The position numbers and the translations under genes are program-made. From Hofstenia miamia (lineage: Eukaryota; Xenacoelomorpha; Acoela), in contig SCFE01000041.1 of the NCBI GenBank assembly GCA_004352715.1, positions 972,376 through 1,036,375 on the forward strand: 64,000 nucleotides of DNA, read 5' to 3'. The notes below the pieces were generated by a model. The model searched no databases. It was given only the letters and a program-made list of their open reading frames with translations, and had not been told where the DNA came from. Shown in pieces: positions 44,918 through 54,830 of the stretch. Numbering within the stretch: position 1 is the first letter of the stretch; the number at the start of each line of letters is the position of its first letter.

Positions 44918-46740
44918 TTTATTAAAGTTGCTTTCTCAAATTAAACAGTGGAGATTAACAACATGTGCACAACATATGTGCTAAAAGACTGTATAAATGG
45001 ATTCGCATGTTGCAATTTCTCATCAATGCGATATTAAATTTTCCTTAAAGTATTCAATGTCTATCTATTATTATTAAGCTCTATCGATAAAAAATTGCTA
45101 ATTTCATTGGCTAATGAATTGTTTAGTTTCTAGCAGAGAACAGTGGCGTCAAATCTCTTAAAAATTTAGGGGCTAAAATTTCGAAATTTTTTTATGTGAG
45201 AACGTGTTTGGATGTTATATCTACATAAAGTGAACCAGTTGAGGTTAGAAGTTGCTCTCATGAAGTTTTTTCGTAAATCGAAATTTTCAAAGAAAAATGA
45301 TTTCAAGTTCTTCAGCAACAGCAATAAGCCTTTGCACAAATTTTCAATTTTAAGTTCGAACATATTCATCAATAGATGTTTCCAAATTTCCTAAAAAAAT
45401 TTTTAAAATTGGCATCAAGCTGCCCAAAATTAAATTACCCAGGAAGGTTTTTAAAATTTATGATAATTTCTTCAAAAATGTTTTAAGCGCTTATGACTTC
45501 CGAACCAATACATATACCCAAAATCTGAAAAGCAGCACAATAAAAGAGTGTCTTCTCTTTCACTATTGTTTAAAAATTCTCCGTTGTATATACCATGATC
45601 TCTGACTTTGCACAGGGCGATTCTTAATGGTTTTGGGCAGTCAAGCTGTGCAAAAACTGTTTAAATTTAGCTGATAATCCCAAATGATTTAGAACCTTAA
45701 TGATGAAGATAATTTGAAAGCATTTCAAGAAATCGGAGTTTTCATCGAGAAATAACTAATGTTTTCAAATACATCAGGTACTTCAACGTAGCTATTTGGT
45801 GCACATTCACCAACAGTTTGGAGATATATGTTTGAAATGTTTTAAAAAGATATTTAAAGATAATCACTATGCGACGCTCTTGAAAAATGTTTTGGGTAAA
45901 TTTTTTCTATCACTAACGTTACTTTTCAATCTAGCACAATTGAAATATTTAACATGTCTTTTTAAAAACTACTTCATTGTTCAAGCTACTAGCAATAATC
46001 TAAAGTTCAATTTAATAATGTACAAAATGGGCTCCTAAAAGTCCAAGTAACAAAAGATTTTCTCTGTACCAACCATGTTTAAGGAAAAAAGATTTCTTGC
46101 AAAAAGTAATTTATCAATGCGTAATCTGCCATAAAGATTCTGTTGCAGCATTCTTTAAGTAATTCTTCAGAGTTTTCATATGCTAAATTTGCATGAACCT
46201 TATACATATTGACAAGGCAAAAATTGGCCAGTTTAAAAAAGTGAAAAATTCTTTTTTGGGAAAATATTTTTGGCTCGACTTTTGTTTTTGATCAAGTCTG
46301 CAATAAAAATGTCTATTCGCACCACAACCCGCGTGGCATTTGAAAGTCAGTACCCGCACTGTACCGGATCCACACCCGCGTCCATCTTTGTTGATGTGAT
46401 AATGATAAAATTCTTTCATTGCAAGATGTATACTATTTGTAACAATTAAATTTTGAGCAAACATTTTTAGCATTCATTGGCATTTTCTGGCTCATGTGAA
46501 ACAGCTAAGATGTAAGCTTGCAGTCAATAACTTTTACTTGTTTATAAAAAGATTAATTGAAATGTTTTGTAAGCATTGATATATGAAATTAAAATAACTT
46601 ATAGCAGTAAAATCTAATTTGTAAATTACTAGAATAACAACAGTAACTATTACAAACATTGTGTAGCAATTAGTTTTACAAGGTACTAAGAATATGAAAA
46701 AATTTTAAAAAACACTAAAACTTGGTAACATTGCATGTAA
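44918..46740. other. Upstream of scaffold gene; AT-rich, possible transposon terminus at 45141
   Basis: CAGTGGCGTC at 45141 followed by an AT-rich tract resembles the CAGTGGCG termini common to hAT-like elements. A CG-rich patch with ACCCGCG words lies at 46318-46384. No gene recognised; the open frames are AT-rich chance frames. Confidence 0.3.
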
Positions 46741-46749
46741 AAATTAGGT

Positions 46750-47560
46750 TCCAAAATTTGAAAATGAAAAGAGAAAACCAAAATGAATTACTTCAATTCA
46801 GTTTTTCATTTTTCATTTTTATTATTTTATAGTTTAAATTAAAAATTAAATTAAGAAGTTAAAAATGCAAAGTGCAAATCAAAAATGAAACATGAAACAT
46901 TTCAATTCCGTTTTTCGTTTTGGCTTTTATCATTCTCGTGTAATTGGCATCCAATTTATCTCTTAATAAATAAACTATAACCGTAAATGTGAATGAAAGA
47001 AATTTAATGACCACAAGTAAACAACCACTTGTCGTGTTATTTGAGGTTACTATTTATTTTTTTAAAAATAATTTAATGCAATTACAAAAGAATTAATGAT
47101 ACAAACCAATACGAAAATGAAAAAACGAAAAACCAAATTANNNNNNNNNNNNNNNNNNNNNCGTGTTATTTGAGGTTACTATTTATTTCTTTAAAAATAA
47201 TTTAATGCAATTACAAAAGAATTAATGATACAAACCAATACGAAAATGAAAAAACGAAAAACCAAATTAAAATGGTTCATTTTTTCAATTAAAATGTTAA
47301 TTTATAAATCAATCAAAATGAAATCGGCACTTAGAAATTTCTATGTTCAGTTTTCAATTTTTCTTTTCTGTTTTTCACTTTATACATCATTTGAAAAACT
47401 TTATAAATGCAACAATGAACTTTTAATAAGGAAAATGAAAAATGTTCATTTCCGATTTTCAATTTCAATTTTTATGGATCTTTTCAAAATGTTCAAATGC
47501 AAAATGCAAAACGGAATTGAATTGTCTCCTTTTTCAATTTCGATCATTAGCCGCAACCTC
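46750..47560. mobile_element. Putative MITE with inverted TTTTTCATTTT / AAAATGAAAAA arrays
   Basis: Both flanks (46755-46930 and 47225-47545) are built from the words GAAAATGAAAAA, TTTTTCATTTT and TTCAATTCCGTTTT in alternating orientation, around a unique core that includes the N gap. Near the left, 'ATTTCAATTCCGTTTTTCG' (about 46897) is mirrored near the right by the reverse complement of GCAAAACGGAATTGAATTG (about 47505). This is the same design as the 26.2-27.1 kb element with a different word. The termini are not clean enough to define. Open frames across it, such as 47225-47563, are translations of the arrays. Confidence 0.5.
47033..47269. repeat. 108-base direct duplication around 21-N gap (47141-47161)
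   Basis: 47033-47140 and 47162-47269 match with one visible substitution. This is an unmerged contig end, so the gap size is nominal and may in fact be negative. Confidence 0.85.
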
Positions 47561-47569
47561 TAACTTTGC

Positions 47570-49309
47570 TCACGGCACACCTCAATAGGTTTGGCAAACC
47601 CATCCACCGACAAGGAAACAGCTAAAAACATTTGTTCTTCGATGGACTCTAGGTCTCATATTTGCATGAATTTTGGATATGAAGAGAATTGAAATCTTCT
47701 TTAAAAAATGGGAATATTCATAGAAAAATAGTTAATCTTTTCATGTACTTCAGCCACAGGTTTAAACGTTAGTACAAATGTTCAACTTTTTTTCGAACGC
47801 ACTCATCAATAGAGGCGCCTATAGCTCATGACTTTTGATTTAAAAATCTAATCATAGGTTTAAAGAACATCTTTAAAAATGTAAAAACTTTGTGCTGTTA
47901 AATCAGACTATTTAAAACTAAAAAATGGAGTTTTGATTTTCAAATTTATCAGATATACATGCACTATGCATAAATACTCTCCCAACGAATTTTTTGCTCA
48001 ATTGTAACTGCTTAATCAACGTTATAGAAATAAATTGGGAACGGATATGTAAACAGGTTTCAAGTATCCTAAACACCTTAAATGTGAGCAAGTTTATCTG
48101 TTATTTTCTAAACCTTGTTTAATATGATTGCTTCCCCTTAAAGCAAATATGATGTATAGTCATACATTCTATCCCTACTAAAAATGTGTCAAAAAGCGCA
48201 TCACATACTCCTAGAAAGATGTTCACTTTTTTAATGTTGTAAGGCAATTTTTCATATTAATTACATTGAACTTCATAGACTTAAAATATTTTGCCTGTCG
48301 ATATTTTCGGGAAAATATATTTTACATTTTAGCTATGAGTGGGCTTGGGACTTACAAATTACTCAGCTGCGTCAAATATAGTGCATCCGTGAGTGAATAA
48401 ACAGTGTATCACTGAAACTTAGAATTTAAGTGTAAATAAGTTTGTAAATCCAGTATTGTTGCTTACTACTATTACAAACAAAGACTGAAATATGGACTAT
48501 TCATAGTCATGTGCACAGTTGGAGGCGGGCCACGATGCGCTCCCGCACCTTAAATAAAATACAAAACGCCCATAATTTATTGTCAAAAAACTTTGATTTT
48601 GTAGCTAATGTTATCGCTCTTTTGTACGATTAGACTTACATCAAAACGCAGAGTATATGTTCAAAATTTGACATAAATTTTAAAAATTTGTTACTAAACC
48701 ATATTTTTGGTCCTCATTGTCCAATTGCGCCCTCTGCAGTTACGGGGTCGGCGATTCTCTAGCTCCGCCACTGCAAACGTTACCGTCAAAAAAGTTTGAT
48801 AACAATTACCAAAGCTTTGTCTGTCTTTTATTTTTGCATGCATAATTTATAGAAGATGAAATACAAACAGAGAAAATTAACTTTTGACATTGCATAAAAT
48901 ATAACCACTAGTGAATGGAAAAGTTACGTAATTTCACACTGAGCAATTGGATTCACAGATGTTATATTTAAATAATGTTTAATTGACAATACATTGTAAA
49001 ATTATGCAATAACATGAAATTTCTAAAATTGTTAAAAATTATTTTTTTAAATATATAGACCTTCTGTGGGAGAAATTTAATGTTTGCAACAGGTAGCTCT
49101 TTCATTTTAGATTTGACAGAGCATAATTTTAGAATTTATTTGAATGAGTATTCTATTAGGTTGACATAAACCATTGCAAAAAAATTATAATTTTATTTTC
49201 TTTTTATATTATTTGCGCCAATCGTATATTTAATTTTTTTGTCATTTGTATTGATGCGATAATTTTATAATCATACATGAATCGCAAATCGGGCGTTATT
49301 TACAACATA
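47570..49309. other. Intergenic; possible small element at about 48519-48773
   Basis: On the minus strand CAGTGGCGGAGCT starts at 48773, and on the plus strand CAGTTGGAGGCGGG starts at about 48519. Together they might be the ends of a 255-base MITE, but the match between ends is poor. The rest is AT-rich without recognised coding sequence. Confidence 0.25.
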
Positions 49310-50715
49310 CAGTACTAGAAAAATGAATTCGGTCACCCATGATTTGTCATAAATAGTTCTAAGAAATGGACGCCAAGAATGTCATAGTTATTTTTTAAAG
49401 ATTTGGGGTCAATAGAAAGGGGAATTCATCATTGTTGAGAAATAATTATCATTGTTTACTTTAAATCTCAAGGGGAAATGTTATAATGCTTGTAGTTAGC
49501 TAATATTTTCTTGGAAAAATGTATTCGGCCACTTCAGACCAAATCAGAGAATCTGTAAAAAGTTTCATTGGTTAAGCTTTTTCAGTCTTTCTTTGCCATA
49601 CATGATGCCTGGTTACGTACCTCTTGCCATCCGCGATTTGATTATCTCCAAACCTTTGGAAGGGATGAGTCAACGTAATATAGCCGGACTTGTAGAGTGA
49701 CCTCGAATTACTGTCGGAGAAATAATCAGACTTTTCACTTCTGAAAACATTATTGCCCACAAGCCAAAGTCCGGAAGACCTCCAAAACATCCTGAAGAAG
49801 TACTCAATTGGGACTTTCGCGGCAGCCAGTAAGACATTCTTAACCTTAAAGCAAAGATACGCCGACTGAGGTGGGCCAATTTAATGAGAGATAATTCATC
49901 TAAACATTGGTTTAATGTTATATTTTTAGATGAGTCAAGATTTGAACAATGCTCATCGAAAAGAATGTTGATAAAAAGACCAAATGGGCAGAAGTTCAGA
50001 TTCTTGCCTCAACTTACTAGGGGACCATGAATTATGGTGGGAAATCTGTAATGGTATGGAGTGCAATATGGAAGTGTGGCTTTCACAAAATTGTTCACAT
50101 CACTGGTACACTTTTAAGCTCTTAATATGCTCGGATTCTAGAAAAGGAACTCTTGCCACTACTTACAAGTGATCAATATATCAGCAGAATGGTGCTCCAT
50201 GTCATACCTCAAAAGAAATGAAAAATTTCCTCCACAATAATGAACAGCATACTCTTTACACTAAAGACGAGCTGTAGAGTGCAATAAAGAAACAATTTTA
50301 TGCAATTCCCAACAGCTCTATTGAAAGAATTTTTGCTTCAATCCCTGATCGCCTTGAAGATGTTATTCGCTCAAAGGGATACCCTACAAAATATTAGAAG
50401 AGACAATTTTGTTGCTAAGTGCTTGTATTACATCAATTATTAATTTATGTATCTTATTTTGAATTTACTTTTTTCGGATTTGCTCATTCGTTACATTTTT
50501 TAGATGGCCCAATACATTTTTCCAATACCAGTTTTCTAATTTTGATTAAAAATTAAAATCCAATTGTTATTCTACATATTTATAGTATTAGGCATACAAA
50601 TTTTCCTTTCTTAACCAAAGTAACAATTATTTATAAATTTAGGCACGCTCTATCCAATGAATGGTCATTATTTATTCAAAATAGCAAGGTGGTCGAATAC
50701 ATATTTCCAATACTG
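49310..50715 (+). mobile_element. Tc1/mariner element with TIRs and broken transposase
   Basis: The left end CAGTACTAGAAAAATG (49310) pairs with the right end, whose reverse complement begins CAGTATTGGAAATATG (ends 50715). Both ends continue into ATTCGRYCACC and are flanked by TA. A plus-strand transposase is spread over several frames: an N-terminal HTH ('PLEGMSQRNIAGLV', about 49655), the GRPPK hinge (about 49776), 'VIFLDESRFEQ' with the first catalytic Asp (about 49918), 'NGAPCHTSKEMKNFL' equivalent to the second catalytic block (Asp replaced, about 50184), and 'SSIERIFASIPDRLEDVI' near the C-terminus. Stops and frameshifts make it inactive. Confidence 0.85.
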
Positions 50716-51317
50716 TATAATCACCTGGCAACCCCAAGCCTTGCATAAATTCTAATGCATAATTTCTAAGATGGGTACCGAAAAAAAGAAAAGATGGGGT
50801 AATTCGTACACCAACAAGTTTTATATTTCAAATCTAGCAGAAACGTTTTAGATCAAATGCAAATGTTGTAAATGAATATATGTGCACTGGGCTCAAAGAA
50901 AAAAGGGATCAACGCTTCCACCTTTGCATTTGCCACATAACCACACAGCACATGTAACACACTGCATCTAGTCTTTCCAGTGGACTTTATGAATGCGACT
51001 GAGCAGTTTGTGCATGTGATATCTTTTATACTTAATGATGATGAACTAGCAGAACGTCATGTTGCATTGGCCTCCTTTATAATCCTATTCCTTTTCCGTG
51101 GCCTCGCCAAATAGTCTTACTTGATTCACTCACAGGCGTAAGAAATTTCAAATTTAATACACATGTGAATACACTGCAAACTAAATTTCCGTTTATTGAT
51201 AAATTTCAGTTTGTCTTACTAAAAAAAGCATTTCGGTTCACTAGAAACATCTAACAATGATCGTTTGTTGATTAAAGATAAAAAGTGACTAGGTGTCCGA
51301 ATTACCCCCATTTTACG
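50716..51317. other. Intergenic sequence upstream of LDLa pseudo-exon
   Basis: No recognised feature. I see no clear similarity to the region upstream of the intact receptor exon (above 36562). Confidence 0.3.
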
Positions 51318-51513
51318 GTGAATTACAAAGTTATTTATTGTTTCATGATTTTCTTTAGATTTGAATGAGCTTGCACCCCTGAAGAGGAGTTCAAATGCGA
51401 CAGCATTTGCTCATTACATGAATACACATGTAACGATTCAACGTTCTTAAAGTTAATGATGGATTCATACATTGTAATTCAAAATTTGATGACAAAAACA
51501 ATGAGTTCCATAG

Positions 51514-51516
<3 letters not shown>
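51318..51516 (+). pseudogene. Broken copy of the LDLa signal exon, opposite strand
   Basis: The plus strand aligns along its length with the first ~65 codons of the 36008-36561 exon. It shows 'GTGAATTAC' for 'ATGAATTAC' at the start, then a frame giving 'CTPEEEFKCDSICSLHEYTC' against 'CTPEDGFNCDSPCSIHEYTC' in the intact gene. After a short deletion it shifts frame to text equivalent to 'LKVNDGF..C...FDD.NN.F'. The initiator ATG is GTG, the frame is shifted, two Cys are lost, and the copy runs into a TA microsatellite. It is therefore a pseudogene of the receptor 5' exon. Intronic similarity further on is described in the findings. Confidence 0.8.

Positions 51517-51517
<1 letters not shown>

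Positions 51518-51552
<35 letters not shown>
51518..51552. repeat. (TA)n microsatellite
   Basis: TA run between the LDLa pseudo-exon and the mariner-type element. Confidence 0.9.
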
Positions 51553-51554
<2 letters not shown>

Positions 51555-52281
51555 GGGTGTCCCAGAAACAACTGAACACATTAAAACCCTAATAACTTAT
51601 CCTACAAAGCATCAATCACATAGATTTTTTAACCTTACATTTTGCACATCATAGGAGTTGAACACTGAAGATTTCAGCTTAATAGAGTTAATATGAGAAC
51701 TTCTGTAATAGAATAATGAAAATGTGCATTTTTTACTTGTTTTACGAGAAAAAACACGTATGTTTATTCAAAAAACATTTTTAACAAATCGAAACAACAA
51801 ATTTTTAAATCAAGTTTTCAATGTGATTAGCACCGCGCTCAACACAAAGTCGCATTCGCAGAGAAAATTGGGCAATAGCTCTCTTACGACAGTCATAGTC
51901 GATCTCACCGAAGGCGCTTGAATTCGCTGCTTCAGATGGTCGATGTTGTGTGCCTTCTCCCGAAACACGAGTTGACGAATGTGACCCCACAGATAGTAGT
52001 CGCAAGGAGTCAGATCTGGTGATCTTGGCGGCCATGCAACTGGACCTCCACGTCCAATCCACCGGGACTGAACAGTCAAAATTTCAAAATTCATTAGGAT
52101 GAAATCAAAGGTAAACGTTGTTTTTGATTTTTAAACGAACTAAACAATGAATCGAGTTGAAACTTTCACAGTTGAACTCCTATGATGCGTAGAATACGTG
52201 GTTAAAAATTCATTGAGATTGGTTTCTCACAAGAGTAGATATTGTAGTTTTAATGTGTTCAGTTGTTTCTGGCACACCCTG
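51553..52281 (-). mobile_element. Internally deleted mariner-type element keeping the transposase C-terminus
   Basis: The inverted ends match for about 30 bases: CAGGGTGTCCCAGAAACAAC at 51553 and, on the minus strand, CAGGGTGTGCCAGAAACAAC starting at 52281. The minus-strand frame 51810-52094 has 'VAWPPRSPDLTPCDYYLWGH', the C-terminal catalytic block of mariner-type transposases (SPDL.P.D..LWG), and continues to a normal C-terminus. The N-terminal DNA-binding half and the first two catalytic residues are missing. It is the mirror image of the 9138-9876 element, which keeps only the N-terminal half. Confidence 0.8.
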
Positions 52282-52308
52282 TATGTATATATATATAAAT
52301 ATATATAT

Positions 52309-52977
52309 GTTAGAACAAATTTGCGAAATCAACAATTATGCATAAATATCAACAAATATTCATAATTGTTGATTTCGCAACAATTTTACATAATTGCTCT
52401 CTGAATCAACAATTATGCATAATTGTTGAAAATATTAGCAACAAATATGCATAATATTTATTATCTATCAATAACATCAAACCTCCAACTCCTCTATACA
52501 GACAGTGTGTGATTGGATTACTATGTAAATTTATTGATCGTACTAAATTTGAGCAAGTTAAGAGCAATATCAAAACAACATAATATTTATTATCTATCAA
52601 TAACATATCAAATACATCAAGTAAACAAGAAATGTTTATTGTCACACAGAGGTATCTCTCGATGATCAGTCAAACTTATTGCGACACATTGCTACATCTG
52701 CATCGGCTATTGCATTTGGCACCATTTTTAAAACACTTGCAAGAGTTGCTTTTGCATGTCTTCTTGGTGCAACTGCATTGTTTTTTCATTTTATGTCAAT
52801 AATTATGCCTATTTGGTGCTAATATTCTCAACAATTATGCATAATTGTTGATTTAGTGACAAGTATGCATAATTGTCATAATCAGTGAACAATTATGTAA
52901 AATTGTTGCGAAATCAACCATTATGAATATTTGTTGACATTTATGGATAATTGTTGATTTCGCAAATGTGTTCTAAC
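52309..52977. mobile_element. MITE with ~85-base TIRs and TGCATA-centred palindrome arrays
   Basis: The left end GTTAGAACAAATTTGCG (52309) and the right end (reverse complement GTTAGAACACATTTGCG, ends 52977) are inverted copies over about 85 bases with few mismatches. Within and beside the TIRs the palindrome AATTATGCATAATT recurs many times with partial variants. The internal part contains two direct copies of a TTATTATCTATCAATAACAT string (about 52459 and 52588). It is flanked by TA runs, so a target duplication cannot be read. It encodes no protein. Confidence 0.8.
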
Positions 52978-52995
52978 ATATATATATATATTAAT

Positions 52996-53223
52996 GCGCA
53001 TAGAATTTTTTTAACATACATTCTTGTTGAAGATATGGTAGTTTCTAATTTATTTTTCAACTTTGAGTAATTTATTAANNNNNNNNNNNNNNNNNNNNNN
53101 NNNNNNNNNNNNNNNNNNNNNNNNNNNTATATATATATATGCGCATAGAATTTTTTTAACATACATTCTTGTTGAAGATATGGTAGTTTCTAATTTATTT
53201 TTCAACTTTGAGTAATTTATTAA
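52996..53223. repeat. 83-base direct duplication around 49-N gap (53079-53127)
   Basis: 52996-53078 and 53141-53223 are the same sequence on either side of the gap. It is probably an unmerged overlap at a TA-rich join. Confidence 0.8.
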
Positions 53224-54355
53224 AATGTATTCTTAGTAGCTTTTTTAATTTATCAGCTTATTCATTTTTAGAAACTATATTAGGAAATTGATCAAATGTA
53301 AATGCTATCAATTAATAATATATAATTTTACGATTCTGTCAATAATTTTTCTAATGGATTAAACTTCATATTTGCTATCGCATTAAGAATATATACCCGT
53401 AATTTTATAAAAATATATATTTCAAAACTCAAAATAATTTCAAAATCTAAAAAAAGAAGTTTTATGTAGCCTAAATAAACAAATTGCCAATTTTTTGAGG
53501 GCCGGAAAAAGATTTAAATTCCAGAAAACTTTCAAATAATTTTTTTTGAAATGTGGCATTGTAAATATAAAATAATTTTGTTACAAATTAGTTTTTAAAA
53601 TAAGCCTTTTTCTAATCAACCAATGACAGCTATTTCCATTCTTCGATGGTTTCTGTTAAACTCTTTTAATTGTTTTTCACACCCCTGGTTAGTGATGCTT
53701 TCTCAACAGTCTTTATTATTACAAATCTGTAGATTTTGCTAGGTATTTGTGCCAGATGATGGTGCTTAAAATGTGGGAAACGGATATAAATCGAAGTTTT
53801 GTCATCACATCAACCATTAATCGTGAGCTAGGTGATGGATCGAATGCTTCAGAAATTCAAATCATGTTTCAGGTCGAGGTTTAATTTGAGAATTATAAAT
53901 CTATCTTAGAAACGTCGGAAAATTGTGGACATTGCTCAGAAATATTTTGCAACATCGACTAAAAAATGATGAATCAAACTTCAACACCAATCTTTACCAT
54001 GGAACGTTTAATATTACAAAAAGATGAAAATCACTATTGTTTAGAACACACTTAAGTTTTTCCTAAGAAGGTTTATATTTCTTTTTCAAGCAATTATAAT
54101 TATTTATTAAAGAATCTTATTTCGCCATTTTTGATGTATTTTAACGCAATAAATTACGGACCCTGATAATAAATTAGATGTCATTTTTTTATTTTTGAGG
54201 ACACATGACATAATCGTGTTGAAGATAGTATTTTTTCCTAAATATTTAAAAGTAGTTCATATTTAAATGAAATAATATTTCTTTAATTAAAGCGTTATTT
54301 ATTATAAAATAATTACCAATGGAACATTAACTTTTGAATACAAAAAACGAGTTAA
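53224..54355. other. Diverged copy of receptor intron (to ~53400), then nothing recognised
   Basis: The segment from 53160 to about 53390 is similar to the minus strand of 33670-33850. Beyond that, AT-rich sequence without a recognised exon. Confidence 0.45.
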
Positions 54356-54830
54356 TTAAGCTTTTAAACAGTTTCTGTCAATTGAAAAAAATACATAAAT
54401 ACTTTCGAAGACAAATCCGACGTAATATTGTTTGTAAAACGTTGAAACCAAAATCATTCTTTTAAAATTAATTTTTAATGAAAAAATAATAAGTTTATAT
54501 GTAGTGGAAATCACAATGTGAAAGTAACGGACCCACACATAAATAAATAAAAAAATTAAACTTAAAAAGGCACATAGCAATAAAAAAACTTCAAAAGTAA
54601 TATAATATAAATCTATTAGCTTGATATTGACAATTGTGCAGTGATTTAAAAAAAAATTTATACTAAAAAGGTGAGTTTTTTGCAAATTGTCATGTAACGA
54701 CTTTTCATATGCTGGACAATTGGTTAGTGGTTTGTTTTTATGGATCACATGTGCAAAGATCGAGATACATGTTACACTAACTATGAGTGAATTAAATTGA
54801 CTCCAGGTGCTTACCTTACTGCACTAAACA
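54356..54830 (-). other. Multi-helix membrane ORF, possibly a partial GPCR exon
   Basis: The minus-strand frame, which extends upstream of its first possible start codon to about 54825, encodes hydrophobic helices separated by a Cys-containing loop: 'FNSLIVSVTCISIFAHVI', a loop with 'NCPAYEKSLHDNLQ', then 'FEVFLLLCAFLSLIFLFIYVW' and a third helix. The pattern could be TM4-ECL2-TM5-TM6 of a rhodopsin-like receptor. No DRY, CWxP or NPxxY motif is visible. In AT-rich DNA, hydrophobic frames arise by chance, so this is tentative. Confidence 0.3.

Noticed and set aside
47225-47563. 112-codon plus-strand ORF
   Set aside because: Composed of the TTTTTCATTTT-type array words. No protein-like pattern apart from the repeat.
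51391-51579. Minus-strand ORF with an IYIYIY run
   Set aside because: Antisense to the LDLa pseudo-exon and the TA microsatellite.
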